Below, in pieces: positions 1 through 8,988 of a DNA stretch of 64,000 nucleotides. The notes under the pieces are model-generated. The model was not told where the DNA came from. It saw nothing but the letters and a program-made list of their open reading frames with translations, and ran no database searches. This stretch comes from Oceanirhabdus seepicola (GTDB lineage Bacteria; Bacillota; Clostridia; Clostridiales; Clostridiaceae), in the NCBI RefSeq assembly GCF_023684385.1, contig NZ_JAGSOJ010000001.1:1573146-1637145 (forward strand). The letters are read 5' to 3'. Position numbers and translations under genes: made by a program. Numbering within the stretch: the first letter of the stretch is position 1; each line of letters opens with the position of its first letter.

Positions 1-128
1 CTATTCTCATTTTACATCTTTATCCTTTCAGTTGCTTACAATATTAAATAGCTTGTTATAAAAAAATCATTAAACTAATTATATCATTTTTATTTAAAAG
101 GTTAACAAAAATGGAACAGTAAAATATT

Positions 129-161
129 TTCCATATGTTATTATATAATTACCATATGGAA
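129..161 (+). promoter_or_regulatory. Operator-like inverted repeat before the AraC-type gene
   Basis: A 9-bp inverted repeat (TTCCATATG at 129-137, CATATGGAA at 153-161) brackets a TATATAAT stretch that could be the -10 of the downstream gene. Its position just before the ribosome site at 173-177 suggests autoregulation or binding by another regulator. That role is inferred; only the symmetry is seen. Bases 1-128 hold no recognisable gene. Confidence 0.4.
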
Positions 162-184
162 ATTAATAACACCGGAGGTTCTAG

Positions 185-1090
185 ATGAGCTATATTGAAT
201 TAATTCAAAAAACAATAGATTATATTGATGTCAATATAAAGGAAACAATCTCAGTAGATATCCTTGCATCTATTGCAGGATTCTCAACATATCATTATTA
301 TAAAGTTTTTAACAGTATCGTAGGTCAATCAGTAATGGGATATGTAACCAAACGAAGACTTCAATTTGCAATGTTTGAAATTCAAAATGGAAGAAAAATA
401 ACTGATGTAGCAATGGATTACGGATATGAAACTCATGCAGGTTTTACTAAAGCATTTAAAAAATGTTTTAATTATCCACCAAGTATGTATCGCATACATT
501 CTCCAAAGAGGTTACCACCTAAAATTGATTTATTAAAAATAGTTACTAATAAAACTGGAGGAATTATAATGCAACCTAAAATAATAGAAAGATCACCATT
601 TAAAGTAATTGGTTTTGAATTTAAAAATAATCTTAAAGATACACTTCATACACGTGATGTTCCAGCATTTTGGTCACAAAGAGGACTGGGTAATGGTCAA
701 TGTGAAAAAAAACTATATGCTACACTAAATCCACCAAAGCATGGTGAATATTGTATTTGTATTAACACAGATATGGAAACAGATGAGTTTTCTTATATCT
801 TAGGAGTCGGTGTTGATAACTTTGATTTAGCTACTGATGACATGTACAAATTAGAACTACCTGCAGCAACTTATGCTGTATTTACAACTCCAGCAGTAGA
901 TAATAATGATTTTGTTAACTCTATACAAGGCACTTGGAAATATATAATAGAAGAATGGTTTCCTACATCAGGATATGAAATTGATGAAGATAAATTTGAT
1001 TTTGAGTATTATGATGAGCGTTGTCATCCTTGGGAATATGATAAAGTCTCAATGGAAATACAAATTCCTGTAAAATTAAAAGTAGATTAA
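185..1090 (+). CDS. AraC-family regulator with GyrI-like effector domain
   Basis: This 301-residue protein starts with a two-helix AraC-type DNA-binding region (about residues 8-105), with the family pattern ISVDILASIAGFSTYHYYKVF and DVAMDYGYETHAGFTKAFKK. A GyrI-like/BmrR-type small-molecule binding domain follows from the internal MQPKIIERSPF segment (about residues 130-300). Proteins of this design activate or repress genes, often for drug export or stress, on binding an amphipathic ligand. The start is supported by CGGAGG eight bases upstream. It stands alone, convergent with the oxidoreductase at 1327-3330, so the target is not evident. A second protein of the same design lies at 28042-28938. 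Confidence 0.9.
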   Translation: MSYIELIQKTIDYIDVNIKETISVDILASIAGFSTYHYYKVFNSIVGQSVMGYVTKRRLQFAMFEIQNGRKITDVAMDYGYETHAGFTKAFKKCFNYPPSMYRIHSPKRLPPKIDLLKIVTNKTGGIIMQPKIIERSPFKVIGFEFKNNLKDTLHTRDVPAFWSQRGLGNGQCEKKLYATLNPPKHGEYCICINTDMETDEFSYILGVGVDNFDLATDDMYKLELPAATYAVFTTPAVDNNDFVNSIQGTWKYIIEEWFPTSGYEIDEDKFDFEYYDERCHPWEYDKVSMEIQIPVKLKVD

Positions 1091-1094
1091 TAAA

Positions 1095-1113
1095 AGTCGC
1101 ATTAAATGCGACT
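1095..1113 (+). terminator. Hairpin after the AraC-type gene, possible terminator
   Basis: AGTCGCAT, TAA, ATGCGACT form a perfect 8-bp stem five bases after the stop codon. No T-run follows directly, so termination is uncertain. Downstream, bases 1145-1178 resemble 12861-12894 (one arm of a terminator plus flank), which looks like a copied fragment. Confidence 0.4.
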
Positions 1114-1247
1114 CAGGCTGTAGAAAAACCCATGCATTTTAATAACTATAGGTCTCTTTTTATTTAAAACAATTTATATTCTTCTGTACTTATGGTGCTT
1201 TTTTGTGTTACTAGCATAGTGCAAATTTCCCTTCCGAATTAAAATAA

Positions 1248-1294
1248 CAAAAAAACTAGAAATTAGTCTCTTTTTAAGAGTATCCAATTTCTAG
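1248..1294 (-). terminator. Rho-independent terminator of the flavin oxidoreductase gene
   Basis: On the minus strand CTAGAAATT pairs with AATTTCTAG around a 21-base loop and is followed by a run of T residues (plus-strand A-run before 1256). It lies 33 bases past the stop of the gene ending at 1327. Confidence 0.7.
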
Positions 1295-1326
1295 CTTTCG
1301 GTTCAGAGTATGCAATTTTTTTATTA

Positions 1327-3330
1327 TTATATTGATCTAGCTACTTCGTATGCATCCCATATTGCTCCTCTAATGTTTCTAACCTGTCTAGAGTCACCAA
1401 TATTATATATTTCAGCTAATTCGAACCTTAATTCTTCATAAAGTCCACTTTCTTTTTTAAATCCACATGCTAATACAACATTATCTGCCACTAGAACTTC
1501 TTCATTACCATTAACGCTAATGAAAGCTCCTTCGTGAGTTACTTTAGATAATCTTGAATTTAATTGTAAGTTTATGTTATTAAATTTAATTAAATCTCTA
1601 AGCATCCAATCATTCATAGGAGCTAATGGACAACCTGCTTTTAAAATATCATCTAAAGCTTCAACTATTGTAACATTCTTTCCTTCTTTAGAAAGACTAA
1701 GCGCAAGTTCACAACCTACTAATCCGCCACCAACAATAACTACGTTTTCTTTAACTTCTTTTTCTCCAACTAATACTTCACTAGCTGTGAATACGTTCTC
1801 TCTATCTAGTCCAGGTAGATTAAACTTAATGTGTGATGATCCTGTAGCAACGAAAACGGTATCTGGTTTTTTAGATAACACCATTTCTTTTGTTAATTTG
1901 CTATTCTTATTAACAGTTACATTAAGAAGTTCAAGTTGTCTTTCATACCACTTTACTAGTTCTCTATCATCCTCTTTGAAATCAGGAGCTCCAGCTGCTT
2001 TAAGATTTCCGCCTAATTCACTACTTGCTTCATATAAAGTAACCTTATGTCCTCTTATTGCACTAACTCTAGCAGCTTCCATACCACCAGGCCCTCCACC
2101 AATAACCATAACTTCTTTAACTTTATTAGCAGGTTGTATACCCGTTATTAACTCTCTAGCGCACTCTGGATTTATTGCACAAGAACCTCTTTTTCCTTCA
2201 ACTTTTCTTGCAAAGCATCCATCATGACATGATAAACAAGGTCTGATTTCATCAATTTTTCCAGCTCTTAATTTATTAACATATTGTGGATCTGTTAGTA
2301 ATGGTCTTGCAAGTCCAATAGCATCTAGTTTACCATCTGCAAGTGCTTTAGTTGCCATATCAGGGTCATCCATTCTACCTGCTATAATAACTGGAACATT
2401 TACAACTTTCTTAAGTTGCTCAGCTAATGGTAAATACATGCCCTTTTCAAAATACATAGGTGGATGAGCCCAATACCATGAATCATATGTACCTGCATCA
2501 GCATCGAAAGCATCATATCCTGCTTCTTCTAATATTTTTGCAGCCTCTAATGCTTCTTCAACATCACGACCTAACTCTTCAAATTCTTCTCCAGGTAATC
2601 CACCTTGTCTTAATTCTTTAATGTAACTCTTAATACTATATCTTAATATTACTGGGAAGTCTTTTCCACAAGCTGCTTTTATACCTTCAACAATTTCAGT
2701 AGCAAATCTTAATCTTCCTCTTAAATCTCCGCCATATTTATCAGTTCTCTTGTTGAATAATGACATAGCGAATTGATCTAATAAGTATCCTTCGTGAACA
2801 GCATGAATTTCAACGCCATCAAATCCTGAGTGTTTTGCAATAACGGCTGATTGTATGAACTTTTTAACTATACTCTCTACCTCTTCAGTAGTTATCTCTC
2901 TACACTTAATTCTTGGATCCCATCTGTTAGTACTCTCTGATGGTGCCACGCATTCTCCTGCTATTGCAGCCGGATAAGCGGATCTTCCAAGTCCAGCAGT
3001 TAATTGTAAAAATATTTTAGAACCAAACGCGTGAACTTTATCAGTTAATTCACCTGCAGATGCAATGTATAAGTGCGGATCTGTTGTAGGACACGGAAAG
3101 AATGCACGAGCGTGCTTCTCAACTTCATCTTCCACCACATTTGCTCCTGTAATAAGTAATCCTGTTCCACCTTTAGCTCTTTCCACATAATACTGGATTG
3201 AATCTTCAGTGTAAACCCCTTCAGTAGTACACGTTGTTGGTGTAGCCATAGCACACATAACAAATCTGTTTTTCATTTCAAGGTTGTTGATTTTAAATGA
3301 TTCAAATAAACTCTTATGTTTTTTATTCAT
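1327..3330 (-). CDS. NADH:flavin oxidoreductase, 2,4-dienoyl-CoA reductase/BaiCD type
   Basis: The 667-residue protein has the architecture of the FadH/trimethylamine dehydrogenase/BaiCD group. An Old Yellow Enzyme TIM barrel binding FMN (about 1-340) is followed by a 4Fe-4S ligand set CLSCHDGC...C near residue 370 and by FAD/NAD(P) Rossmann folds (VMVIGGGPGGMEAAR; VVIVGGGLVGCELA). Such enzymes reduce activated C=C bonds with NAD(P)H in the cytoplasm, and in clostridia are often oxygen-sensitive. The start was moved 10 codons inward because AGGGGAA precedes that ATG. The TetR gene is divergent at 3637, so it may be the local repressor (inference). A paralogue of the same layout lies at 19607. 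Substrate unknown. Confidence 0.9.
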   Translation of the reverse strand: MNKKHKSLFESFKINNLEMKNRFVMCAMATPTTCTTEGVYTEDSIQYYVERAKGGTGLLITGANVVEDEVEKHARAFFPCPTTDPHLYIASAGELTDKVHAFGSKIFLQLTAGLGRSAYPAAIAGECVAPSESTNRWDPRIKCREITTEEVESIVKKFIQSAVIAKHSGFDGVEIHAVHEGYLLDQFAMSLFNKRTDKYGGDLRGRLRFATEIVEGIKAACGKDFPVILRYSIKSYIKELRQGGLPGEEFEELGRDVEEALEAAKILEEAGYDAFDADAGTYDSWYWAHPPMYFEKGMYLPLAEQLKKVVNVPVIIAGRMDDPDMATKALADGKLDAIGLARPLLTDPQYVNKLRAGKIDEIRPCLSCHDGCFARKVEGKRGSCAINPECARELITGIQPANKVKEVMVIGGGPGGMEAARVSAIRGHKVTLYEASSELGGNLKAAGAPDFKEDDRELVKWYERQLELLNVTVNKNSKLTKEMVLSKKPDTVFVATGSSHIKFNLPGLDRENVFTASEVLVGEKEVKENVVIVGGGLVGCELALSLSKEGKNVTIVEALDDILKAGCPLAPMNDWMLRDLIKFNNINLQLNSRLSKVTHEGAFISVNGNEEVLVADNVVLACGFKKESGLYEELRFELAEIYNIGDSRQVRNIRGAIWDAYEVARSI

Positions 3331-3515
3331 TATAAATTCCCCTTTTTCATTGAAATACATTTAATAAACATATTCACTGAACATGTTCACTCTATTTGTT
3401 AATAAGTTAACACTTTTCGGGAATGATGTCAAGAGATTATGAAGATTTTTAATTTTGCGAAATCACACCATACAGCATTTGACATTTTCAAAATAAAGAT
3501 TTAGTATTTTAATTA

Positions 3516-3582
3516 GGCATTCGAGAATAAATACCAAGTCAAATACACGAGTATACTGACTTGGTATTTATTTGAACTTGCC
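3516..3582. repeat. Short palindromic repeat, two-ended copy (67 bp)
   Basis: The outer ends GGCATTC and GAACTTGCC are imperfect inverted repeats. The core has a perfect 16-bp inverted repeat (3526-3541 with 3557-3572, AATAAATACCAAGTCA) around GTATACTCGT. The same termini and inner motif occur in the 158-bp element at 24061-24218, so this is best read as a dispersed MITE-like repeat rather than a dedicated operator. It occupies the shared promoter region of the oxidoreductase and TetR genes, so it may still affect their expression. The rest of 3331-3636 shows no gene. Confidence 0.6.
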
Positions 3583-3636
3583 TTATTAGCAAAAACTATA
3601 GTTCTGGTTTTGAATAGAAAGGAATTTATAAAATAT

Positions 3637-4245
3637 ATGGATACTAAAAATTTAACCAATCGTCAAAAACAAGCCATAGAAACAAAAAACAAAATTTTCA
3701 ATGTTACAATAGACTTATTTAACGAAATAGATTTTAATGAAGTAACAATAAGGAAAATTTGCAAAGAAGCAAATGTATCAATTGGTACTTTTTACTTATA
3801 CTTTAAATCTAAACAAGAAATTCTCTATGAAATATATAAGAAGGCTGATGAAATATTTAAAAAAACAGATATTGTTTCTAGAAAAGATTTAAATAGCTTT
3901 GAAAAAATAATTGAACTAATAAAAATTCAAATGAATACCTATGAAACTTTTCATTTTAATACTAATCTCGTAAAAGAACTATATATATATCAACTGCATT
4001 CAGAGAATAATTATTTTTTATCTGAAGAAAGAGATTTTTTTCTACAACTTAACTTAGTTGTAGAAGAAGGGCAAAATAATCAAGAAATAAGAAATGATCT
4101 GCTATCAAAAGATATTACATGGAAAATTTTAAAATTTTCAAGAGGAATGATATTTGATTGGCTAATTCATCATGGTAATTATAATTATATAGAAACTAAT
4201 ATCAGTGAGTTATCACTTTATCTACAGGTATTTAAATGTAATTAA
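3637..4245 (+). CDS. TetR/AcrR-family transcriptional regulator
   Basis: The 202-residue protein has an N-terminal TetR helix-turn-helix (about residues 8-55; VTIRKICKEANVSIGTFYLY followed by FKSK), then a helical ligand-binding and dimerisation part typical of the family. An in-frame TTG lies nine codons upstream at 3610 but has no ribosome site; the ATG at 3637 has AGAAAGGA in front with slightly long spacing, so it is preferred. It is divergent from the flavin oxidoreductase at 1327-3330, the usual arrangement for a repressor and its target. The ligand cannot be read from sequence. A bidirectional terminator follows. Confidence 0.85.
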   Translation: MDTKNLTNRQKQAIETKNKIFNVTIDLFNEIDFNEVTIRKICKEANVSIGTFYLYFKSKQEILYEIYKKADEIFKKTDIVSRKDLNSFEKIIELIKIQMNTYETFHFNTNLVKELYIYQLHSENNYFLSEERDFFLQLNLVVEEGQNNQEIRNDLLSKDITWKILKFSRGMIFDWLIHHGNYNYIETNISELSLYLQVFKCN

Positions 4246-4254
4246 GACATAAAT

Positions 4255-4307
4255 ATAACCGTGCTGAACGTCTATACTTTTCAAATACACACGTTCAGCA
4301 CGGTTAT
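4255..4307. terminator. Bidirectional terminator between convergent genes
   Basis: A perfect 17-bp stem (4255-4271 with 4291-4307, core CCGTGCTGAACGT) separates the TetR gene from the convergent ABC-transporter operon. The minus-strand side is followed by TATTTATG, and the plus-strand side has little T-tract. Confidence 0.7.
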
Positions 4308-4318
4308 CCTCACCTATC

Positions 4319-4540
4319 TTATGCTTCCTTCTTTAGACAGACAAAACTTGTTGCTGTCCAACGACGATATCTGCAATTATAACAGGTTTGTTGGCGATCA
4401 CTAACCCATTCTTCTTCAACATCTGATTTAAATTCTTTGCATTCTAAGGATGCTTTTTCAGCATTATTTTCATCCTCTTTTCCATAAATGAAGAGATGTT
4501 GTTGTTTAGGAGTTACCTGAAAAAAATTTAACTTTCCCAT
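4319..4540 (-). CDS. Small Cys-rich protein overlapping the TiaS-like gene
   Basis: This 73-residue protein is not one I recognise. It has four cysteines, with a C-terminal CYNCRYRR motif (CX2C), a later Cys and an earlier Cys in LECKEF, compatible with one zinc or iron site. Its ATG lies inside the last codons of the upstream TiaS-like gene (13-base overlap), with AAAGGAG in that gene's coding sequence, so the two are translationally coupled. It is the last gene of the six-gene transporter operon and probably works with the TiaS-like protein. Archaeal TiaS carries its own zinc ribbon, so a split arrangement is possible, but that is conjecture. Confidence 0.75.
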   Translation of the reverse strand: MGKLNFFQVTPKQQHLFIYGKEDENNAEKASLECKEFKSDVEEEWVSDRQQTCYNCRYRRWTATSFVCLKKEA

Positions 4541-5262
4541 TTTCTAATCTCCTTTTTATTATAGGTTTTCAATACCCCATTTTCTTCGTGGACATATAAT
4601 ATAAAACGATAGTTTCTATGCACCGATTTACTTTTGCTCTCAATAATCACTTTGCAATCAGGGGAAAAAGAATTCCCTTTTAAATCAATAATTTCATCAA
4701 TTTCTGGTAAATCAGTAAGTTCTCTAACAGTATATTCTCCAAGAGTAATTTTTTTTAAAGAACCTTTCACTTCACCATCATTTCCACTCAGTCTTAACCC
4801 TACACCAGCAAGTGCACCTATTACCCCTTGCCCAGTGCCACCATGTTCAGATAAATGGATACCCATATTCTTTGCTAATTCATAAGCCATATCTTTAGTC
4901 AATACTTTTTCTTTAGCTTCTCTTCCAAATTGAATAAGTTTATCTTCTCTTTCATCTTCATTTTCTTGGAGATACAAGCAAAACCCTGGATCTGAACCTT
5001 CAGCACTAAACTCCTCAATAATTTTTATAGCTGCTTTTCTTATCTCATCTATATAATCACCTTTTAATTCACCTACAAAACACATTGAACTATTATGTGA
5101 TGTATATGGAATATCTTCATGAATAAGTAATTGATGCCTTGTAATTTGCGTACAATTAGCCCAATTTTGTGCTTCAATATGCTCCCTAATATATCCTGCA
5201 ATTGTGCCTGTACCAATAGAATCTATGTTATCTGTATCATCAATGCATAAATAAAATTTCAT
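4528..5262 (-). CDS. TiaS-like nucleotide-binding protein in an ABC-importer operon
   Basis: The 244-residue protein opens with CIDDTDNIDSIGTG, the acidic signature of the catalytic domain of archaeal TiaS (tRNA-Ile2 agmatinylcytidine synthetase), and contains a Gly-rich HGGTGQGVIGALAGVG stretch near residue 140. TiaS is about 420 residues; this protein covers only the N-terminal region and lacks the OB-fold and zinc-ribbon end. Bacteria use TilS for the same tRNA, so a different substrate is likely. It follows the substrate-binding protein by 17 bases and overlaps the next small gene. Ribosome site AGGAGA is upstream. Family resemblance is fairly sure; the reaction is unknown. Confidence 0.7.
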   Translation of the reverse strand: MKFYLCIDDTDNIDSIGTGTIAGYIREHIEAQNWANCTQITRHQLLIHEDIPYTSHNSSMCFVGELKGDYIDEIRKAAIKIIEEFSAEGSDPGFCLYLQENEDEREDKLIQFGREAKEKVLTKDMAYELAKNMGIHLSEHGGTGQGVIGALAGVGLRLSGNDGEVKGSLKKITLGEYTVRELTDLPEIDEIIDLKGNSFSPDCKVIIESKSKSVHRNYRFILYVHEENGVLKTYNKKEIRKWES

Positions 5263-5279
5263 AATTCATCTCCATTCTC

Positions 5280-6365
5280 CTATTTCAATTCTTTGGTCAA
5301 TCTCATACTCTTACCACTCATAAGTTGATTTAATTCTTCATCAGACAAATCATATTCAAATAAATCTTTATAAAAATTCAAAGTAGCTTTTCTAATATCA
5401 AGTTCTTCTAATCTAGTAGGATAAAGTTTCTTAGCTGTCCACCCAATAGCTAGAGGGGTTTCAATGGAAGTGGTGTGCCCCCATCTGGATATTCCATTAG
5501 GTAATAAATATACTTTATTATTTTTAACAGCATCTATTTCTTGCCATGCTTGTCCTTGTCTTATATATTCATCAACACCATCTTCATTACACAAAATCAT
5601 TTCTGGATTATAGTATAAAATATCTTCAAGTGATGTATAGTATTTATCTCCATCTTTATCCAATTCCCCTTCAAGAGAAACATCTATGCCTCCTGCAATA
5701 GCCATCCATTCTGCAGGTAAAGTATTTTTTGCAACTGTGTTTGTTGCTTCATTTATTGAATGATAAATCCTTATTCTTTCTTCTATAGGAATCTGATCTA
5801 TTTTGGTTGAAACCTCTTCAATCATATCATTATAAAAATCAATATACCTTTTAGCTTCTTCACTATTATTAAAAATTTCCCCTAACATCCGTACATTTTC
5901 TTGGTGTTCTTTTATAGATGTAAATTCGGTCACAACAATAGGTATGTTGTATTTTTCTAATTTATTAATCTGCTCTTTATTTTCATACATATCTTTAGGT
6001 ATAAAAATCAAATCTACTTTTTCATTTAATAATGCTTCGATATTTATGTCACCGCTAACTTTAACTAATGTAGCTTCTGCAATACTAGGTACAATTTTAT
6101 GAAGAAGTTTATCTCTTTTTAGTCCGTTGCTTACTGCTACAATAGTGTCGCCATGATCTAACATGGTAATAAAATGACCGGTATTTGTATATAGACAAGC
6201 AACTCTCTTAGGTTCATCAGGTACACATACTTCTCTACCTATAGAATCTATAATAGTTTTTGTAGGTCCACTTTGAGACTTATCAACTATTTTTGTGTTA
6301 CTACAACCACTCAAGATTATAAGTATTATAAGACTAATGATTATATAACTTTTTTTAAATTTCAT
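5280..6365 (-). CDS. FecB/BtuF-type substrate-binding lipoprotein
   Basis: A 361-residue binding protein for an iron-complex/cobalamin-type ABC importer. It has a short signal peptide with lipobox LILSGC (Cys about residue 20), then the periplasmic-binding-protein type III start DSIGREVCVPDEPKRVACLY, and later NPEMILCNED, typical of the FecB/BtuF family. It would be tethered outside the membrane and deliver ligand to the permease at 7207-8265. Ribosome site AGGAGG precedes the ATG. The ligand cannot be assigned; siderophore, haem or a corrinoid are the usual ones. It lies 35 bases after the ATPase gene. Confidence 0.88.
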   Translation of the reverse strand: MKFKKSYIIISLIILIILSGCSNTKIVDKSQSGPTKTIIDSIGREVCVPDEPKRVACLYTNTGHFITMLDHGDTIVAVSNGLKRDKLLHKIVPSIAEATLVKVSGDINIEALLNEKVDLIFIPKDMYENKEQINKLEKYNIPIVVTEFTSIKEHQENVRMLGEIFNNSEEAKRYIDFYNDMIEEVSTKIDQIPIEERIRIYHSINEATNTVAKNTLPAEWMAIAGGIDVSLEGELDKDGDKYYTSLEDILYYNPEMILCNEDGVDEYIRQGQAWQEIDAVKNNKVYLLPNGISRWGHTTSIETPLAIGWTAKKLYPTRLEELDIRKATLNFYKDLFEYDLSDEELNQLMSGKSMRLTKELK

Positions 6366-6400
6366 TGTATTCCTCCTATGTGTAGATTAAAAAATCTCTT

Positions 6401-7207
6401 CTACTCTAATGTAGATACAATGCTATGTTGTACTACTTTAGTCTTCTTATTGTTATATCTTATGATTTGAGTTTTTACTCCATAAATATCTTGGATTGTT
6501 TTTTCATTAATAACTTCAGAGGGCTTTCCATAATATTTTATTTCTCCATCTTTCATCATAGCTACTTTCACAGATACACCATAACTTTCTAACTGGAAAG
6601 CGTGGTTAGGAAAATGAGTGGCCATCAGTATAGATTTATTTTGATCTTTTACTAACTTGATTATGTTTGATAATATAATGCCTTCATTTTTAAAATCCAA
6701 GGCGGCAGTGGGCTCATCCATAACCAGTAAATCAGTTTCTTGAGCCAAAGCTCTAGCAATCATCACTAACTGTGCTTCTCCGCCACTTAATCTAGAATAT
6801 ATTTTCTCCGCAAAGGCCTCAATATTTAAACTTTTAAGTACATTATAAACTATCTCTTGATCTTCTTTTTTTGGAGCACCGAATCCACTTATATAGGGAG
6901 CACGCCCCATAACAACAATTTCTTTGACTCTGTAAGGAAAGCTTTCTTTATGTTTCTGTGGTATATATGAAACTAATTTTGCTTTTTCTTTTACATTAAT
7001 ATTCTGAAGTAATTGACCGTTCAAATATACCTGTAGTCCAGCTAATCTATGAACACCCAATATACAATCCAATAGAGTTGTCTTTCCACAACCATTAGGT
7101 CCAAGTATACATAGCACCTCACCTGCTCCTATGCTCAAATCAATATTTTTTAATACTTCATGATTGCCATATGTAAAACTTAAATCATTTACTTCTAAAA
7201 GTTGCAT
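6401..7207 (-). CDS. FecE/BtuD-type ABC transporter ATPase
   Basis: The 268-residue ATPase has Walker A GPNGCGKTT, the Q-loop region SYIPQ, signature LSGGEAQLVMIARAL and Walker B LLVMDEPTAALD. It is the cytoplasmic energy subunit of the FecCD-type importer. The start is the ATG at 7207, which overlaps the permease stop as TAATG, so the genes are translationally coupled; the in-frame TTG two codons upstream is less likely. The C-terminal 50 residues diverge from the core family and end in a basic stretch. Specificity follows the binding protein and is unknown. Confidence 0.92.
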   Translation of the reverse strand: MQLLEVNDLSFTYGNHEVLKNIDLSIGAGEVLCILGPNGCGKTTLLDCILGVHRLAGLQVYLNGQLLQNINVKEKAKLVSYIPQKHKESFPYRVKEIVVMGRAPYISGFGAPKKEDQEIVYNVLKSLNIEAFAEKIYSRLSGGEAQLVMIARALAQETDLLVMDEPTAALDFKNEGIILSNIIKLVKDQNKSILMATHFPNHAFQLESYGVSVKVAMMKDGEIKYYGKPSEVINEKTIQDIYGVKTQIIRYNNKKTKVVQHSIVSTLE

Positions 7208-8265
7208 TACCAACCACCACCTTTACTTTTTCTAAGTAAAATGATGTAAAATGGGGCACCTATTAATGCCGTTAACATACCAATAGGTAGTTCTGCCGCT
7301 GTTAATGTTCTTGCCAAATCATCAATAAATACAAGAAATGCTCCACCTAAAACAAAGCTTGCTGGTATTAGTTTTATATTATCATTGCCTAAGATCATTC
7401 TAACTATATGAGGTATTATTAATCCAACCCAACCAATAGTACCACTTACACAAACCGCTGATGCTGTAATCAAAGTTGAAAATACAATTAACAACCCTTT
7501 AATTTGCTTCACATTTACTCCTAAGCTAAGTGCTTCTTTATCCCCCATTGATAAAACATTAATACGCCATCTTAGCAAGAATATCCCCACTAAACCAATG
7601 GACATTGGGAATATAATATATATAATTTGTTGATAACCAACGTTTGCTAAGCTTCCCATTAACCAAAATACAATAGCGGGTAGTTCATCATATGGATCTG
7701 CTAAGTACTTGCCAAAAGACACCAAGGAGGAAAATAAAGAAGATATAACCAATCCTCCAAGAACTAACATCATAGTAGGTGTGCTTTTATAAAAACTCCC
7801 AATGATATAGCTTAAAAAAACTGCCAAACCCCCAAACAGAAAGGCAAATATCATAGTTATTATAGGCTGATTATTAAATAAAATAATAGCTATAACCGCA
7901 CCAAAACTTGCACCAGAGCTAACTCCTAGCACCCCAGCATCAACTAATGGATTCTTAAACATACCTTGAAGTGTTGCCCCACTTGTTGCTAGACTTCCTC
8001 CAACCAGCATACCTAATAAAATTCTAGGTAATCTCAAATCAAAAATAACACTAGTTAATATTGGATCAGAAATTCCTTCTTTCCCAATAATTTTATTTAT
8101 AATAACTGTAATTACTTCTCCTGTTGATACAGGATAACGCCCTATAAATAAAGATAGGATTACTACTATAACAGGTATAAAGTATATTAGGAGTAATTTA
8201 ACTCGAATTTTCCTTTGATTTTTCCTACTTTCTTCACAAATAATTAAACCTTCATTGGTTGACAT
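7207..8265 (-). CDS. FecCD-family ABC transporter permease
   Basis: A 352-residue multi-spanning membrane protein of the FecCD/BtuC group. Recognisable stretches include DLRLPRILLGMLVGGSLA, LVDAGVLGVSSGASFGAV, GTIGWVGLIIPHIVRMI and AELPIGMLTALIGAPFYIIL, spread over about ten membrane segments. It forms the channel dimer of the importer with the ATPase at 6401 and the lipoprotein at 5280. AAGGTAAC precedes the ATG. It starts 19 bases after the Ig-like surface protein gene, so all six genes look like one transcript. Confidence 0.93.
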   Translation of the reverse strand: MSTNEGLIICEESRKNQRKIRVKLLLIYFIPVIVVILSLFIGRYPVSTGEVITVIINKIIGKEGISDPILTSVIFDLRLPRILLGMLVGGSLATSGATLQGMFKNPLVDAGVLGVSSGASFGAVIAIILFNNQPIITMIFAFLFGGLAVFLSYIIGSFYKSTPTMMLVLGGLVISSLFSSLVSFGKYLADPYDELPAIVFWLMGSLANVGYQQIIYIIFPMSIGLVGIFLLRWRINVLSMGDKEALSLGVNVKQIKGLLIVFSTLITASAVCVSGTIGWVGLIIPHIVRMILGNDNIKLIPASFVLGGAFLVFIDDLARTLTAAELPIGMLTALIGAPFYIILLRKSKGGGW

Positions 8266-8284
8266 AAAGTTACCTTCTTAATTC

Positions 8285-8815
8285 TTAAGATTTTTTATTT
8301 TTATGAGCTAGTATACCAACTATTACAAGAAATAATATTGCTATTCCTACACTTGTTGTTACTGGGAACCCACCGCTTCCTTCTGTCTTGAATGTTACGA
8401 TTTTTTCATCCTTTAATTTACTACCATTTTTTGCTTCTAATTTTCCATCAATAATTAATTTATATGTTTGTCCTTCTTCTAAAGATTTAACAGGTACAAT
8501 TTCAATATCATTCTTAATATCTTTGTTAACTTGGTCATCACCCATGACTACTTTAATAGGAAGCTCATTTCCATCAGCGTCAACCAACTTAAAGCAAGTT
8601 TTATTATTTTCAGCAACTTTCATATTAACAACATTATTACTGAATTTTAATTTAATACTCTCATCTACACCAATATCACCTTTATTAGCTGGAGTAGATG
8701 ATTCTAACTTCAATGCACTCTTACCTCCACCATTACCTCCACCAGCAAAAACATTTACTTGTAACATTGATATCATTAGTAACATTAAAAAACTCATTCT
8801 CATTATTTTTTTCAT
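8285..8815 (-). CDS. Membrane-anchored surface protein with Ig-like (Big_5) domain
   Basis: The 176-residue protein has a signal peptide ending near VFAGGGNGGGK, one Ig-like domain of the Big_5/SbsA type (ESSTPANKGDIGVDESIKL followed by KFSNNV) and a C-terminal hydrophobic segment VGIAILFLVIVGILA followed by HKNKKS, so it is anchored with the domain outside. AAGGGAG precedes the ATG. As the first gene of the operon that continues with the FecCD importer, it may present or capture the ligand at the cell surface, similar in logic to NEAT proteins, though the domain is different. That role is inferred from position only. Confidence 0.8.
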   Translation of the reverse strand: MKKIMRMSFLMLLMISMLQVNVFAGGGNGGGKSALKLESSTPANKGDIGVDESIKLKFSNNVVNMKVAENNKTCFKLVDADGNELPIKVVMGDDQVNKDIKNDIEIVPVKSLEEGQTYKLIIDGKLEAKNGSKLKDEKIVTFKTEGSGGFPVTTSVGIAILFLVIVGILAHKNKKS

Positions 8816-8933
8816 TTTTATTCTCCCTTAATTTTATTTATAAAGTATTAATACGCTACAGTAAATATTCTATATGAAGGTATTTTATCCTTCTTTTAAC
8901 AACATACATAAGTATTTGACTGGAATATATAAG

Positions 8934-8962
8934 AAAATAAAAACCCACGAATAATTCGTGAG
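8934..8962 (-). terminator. Terminator of the OsmC gene
   Basis: On the minus strand CTCACGAA, TTA, TTCGTGGG is followed by TTTTTATTTT. It lies 27 bases past the OsmC stop codon. Confidence 0.75.
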
Positions 8963-8988
8963 TTTTATTGGGAACAGTATGATTTTAC

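Noticed and set aside
1574..2227. 217-codon plus-strand frame
   Set aside because: It lies wholly antisense to the flavin oxidoreductase, has no ribosome site and reads as a low-complexity shadow.
3526..3572. 16-bp inverted repeat as a dedicated TetR operator
   Set aside because: The same termini and centre occur in the element at 24061-24218, far from any TetR gene, so a dispersed repeat explains it better. Incidental regulation is not excluded.
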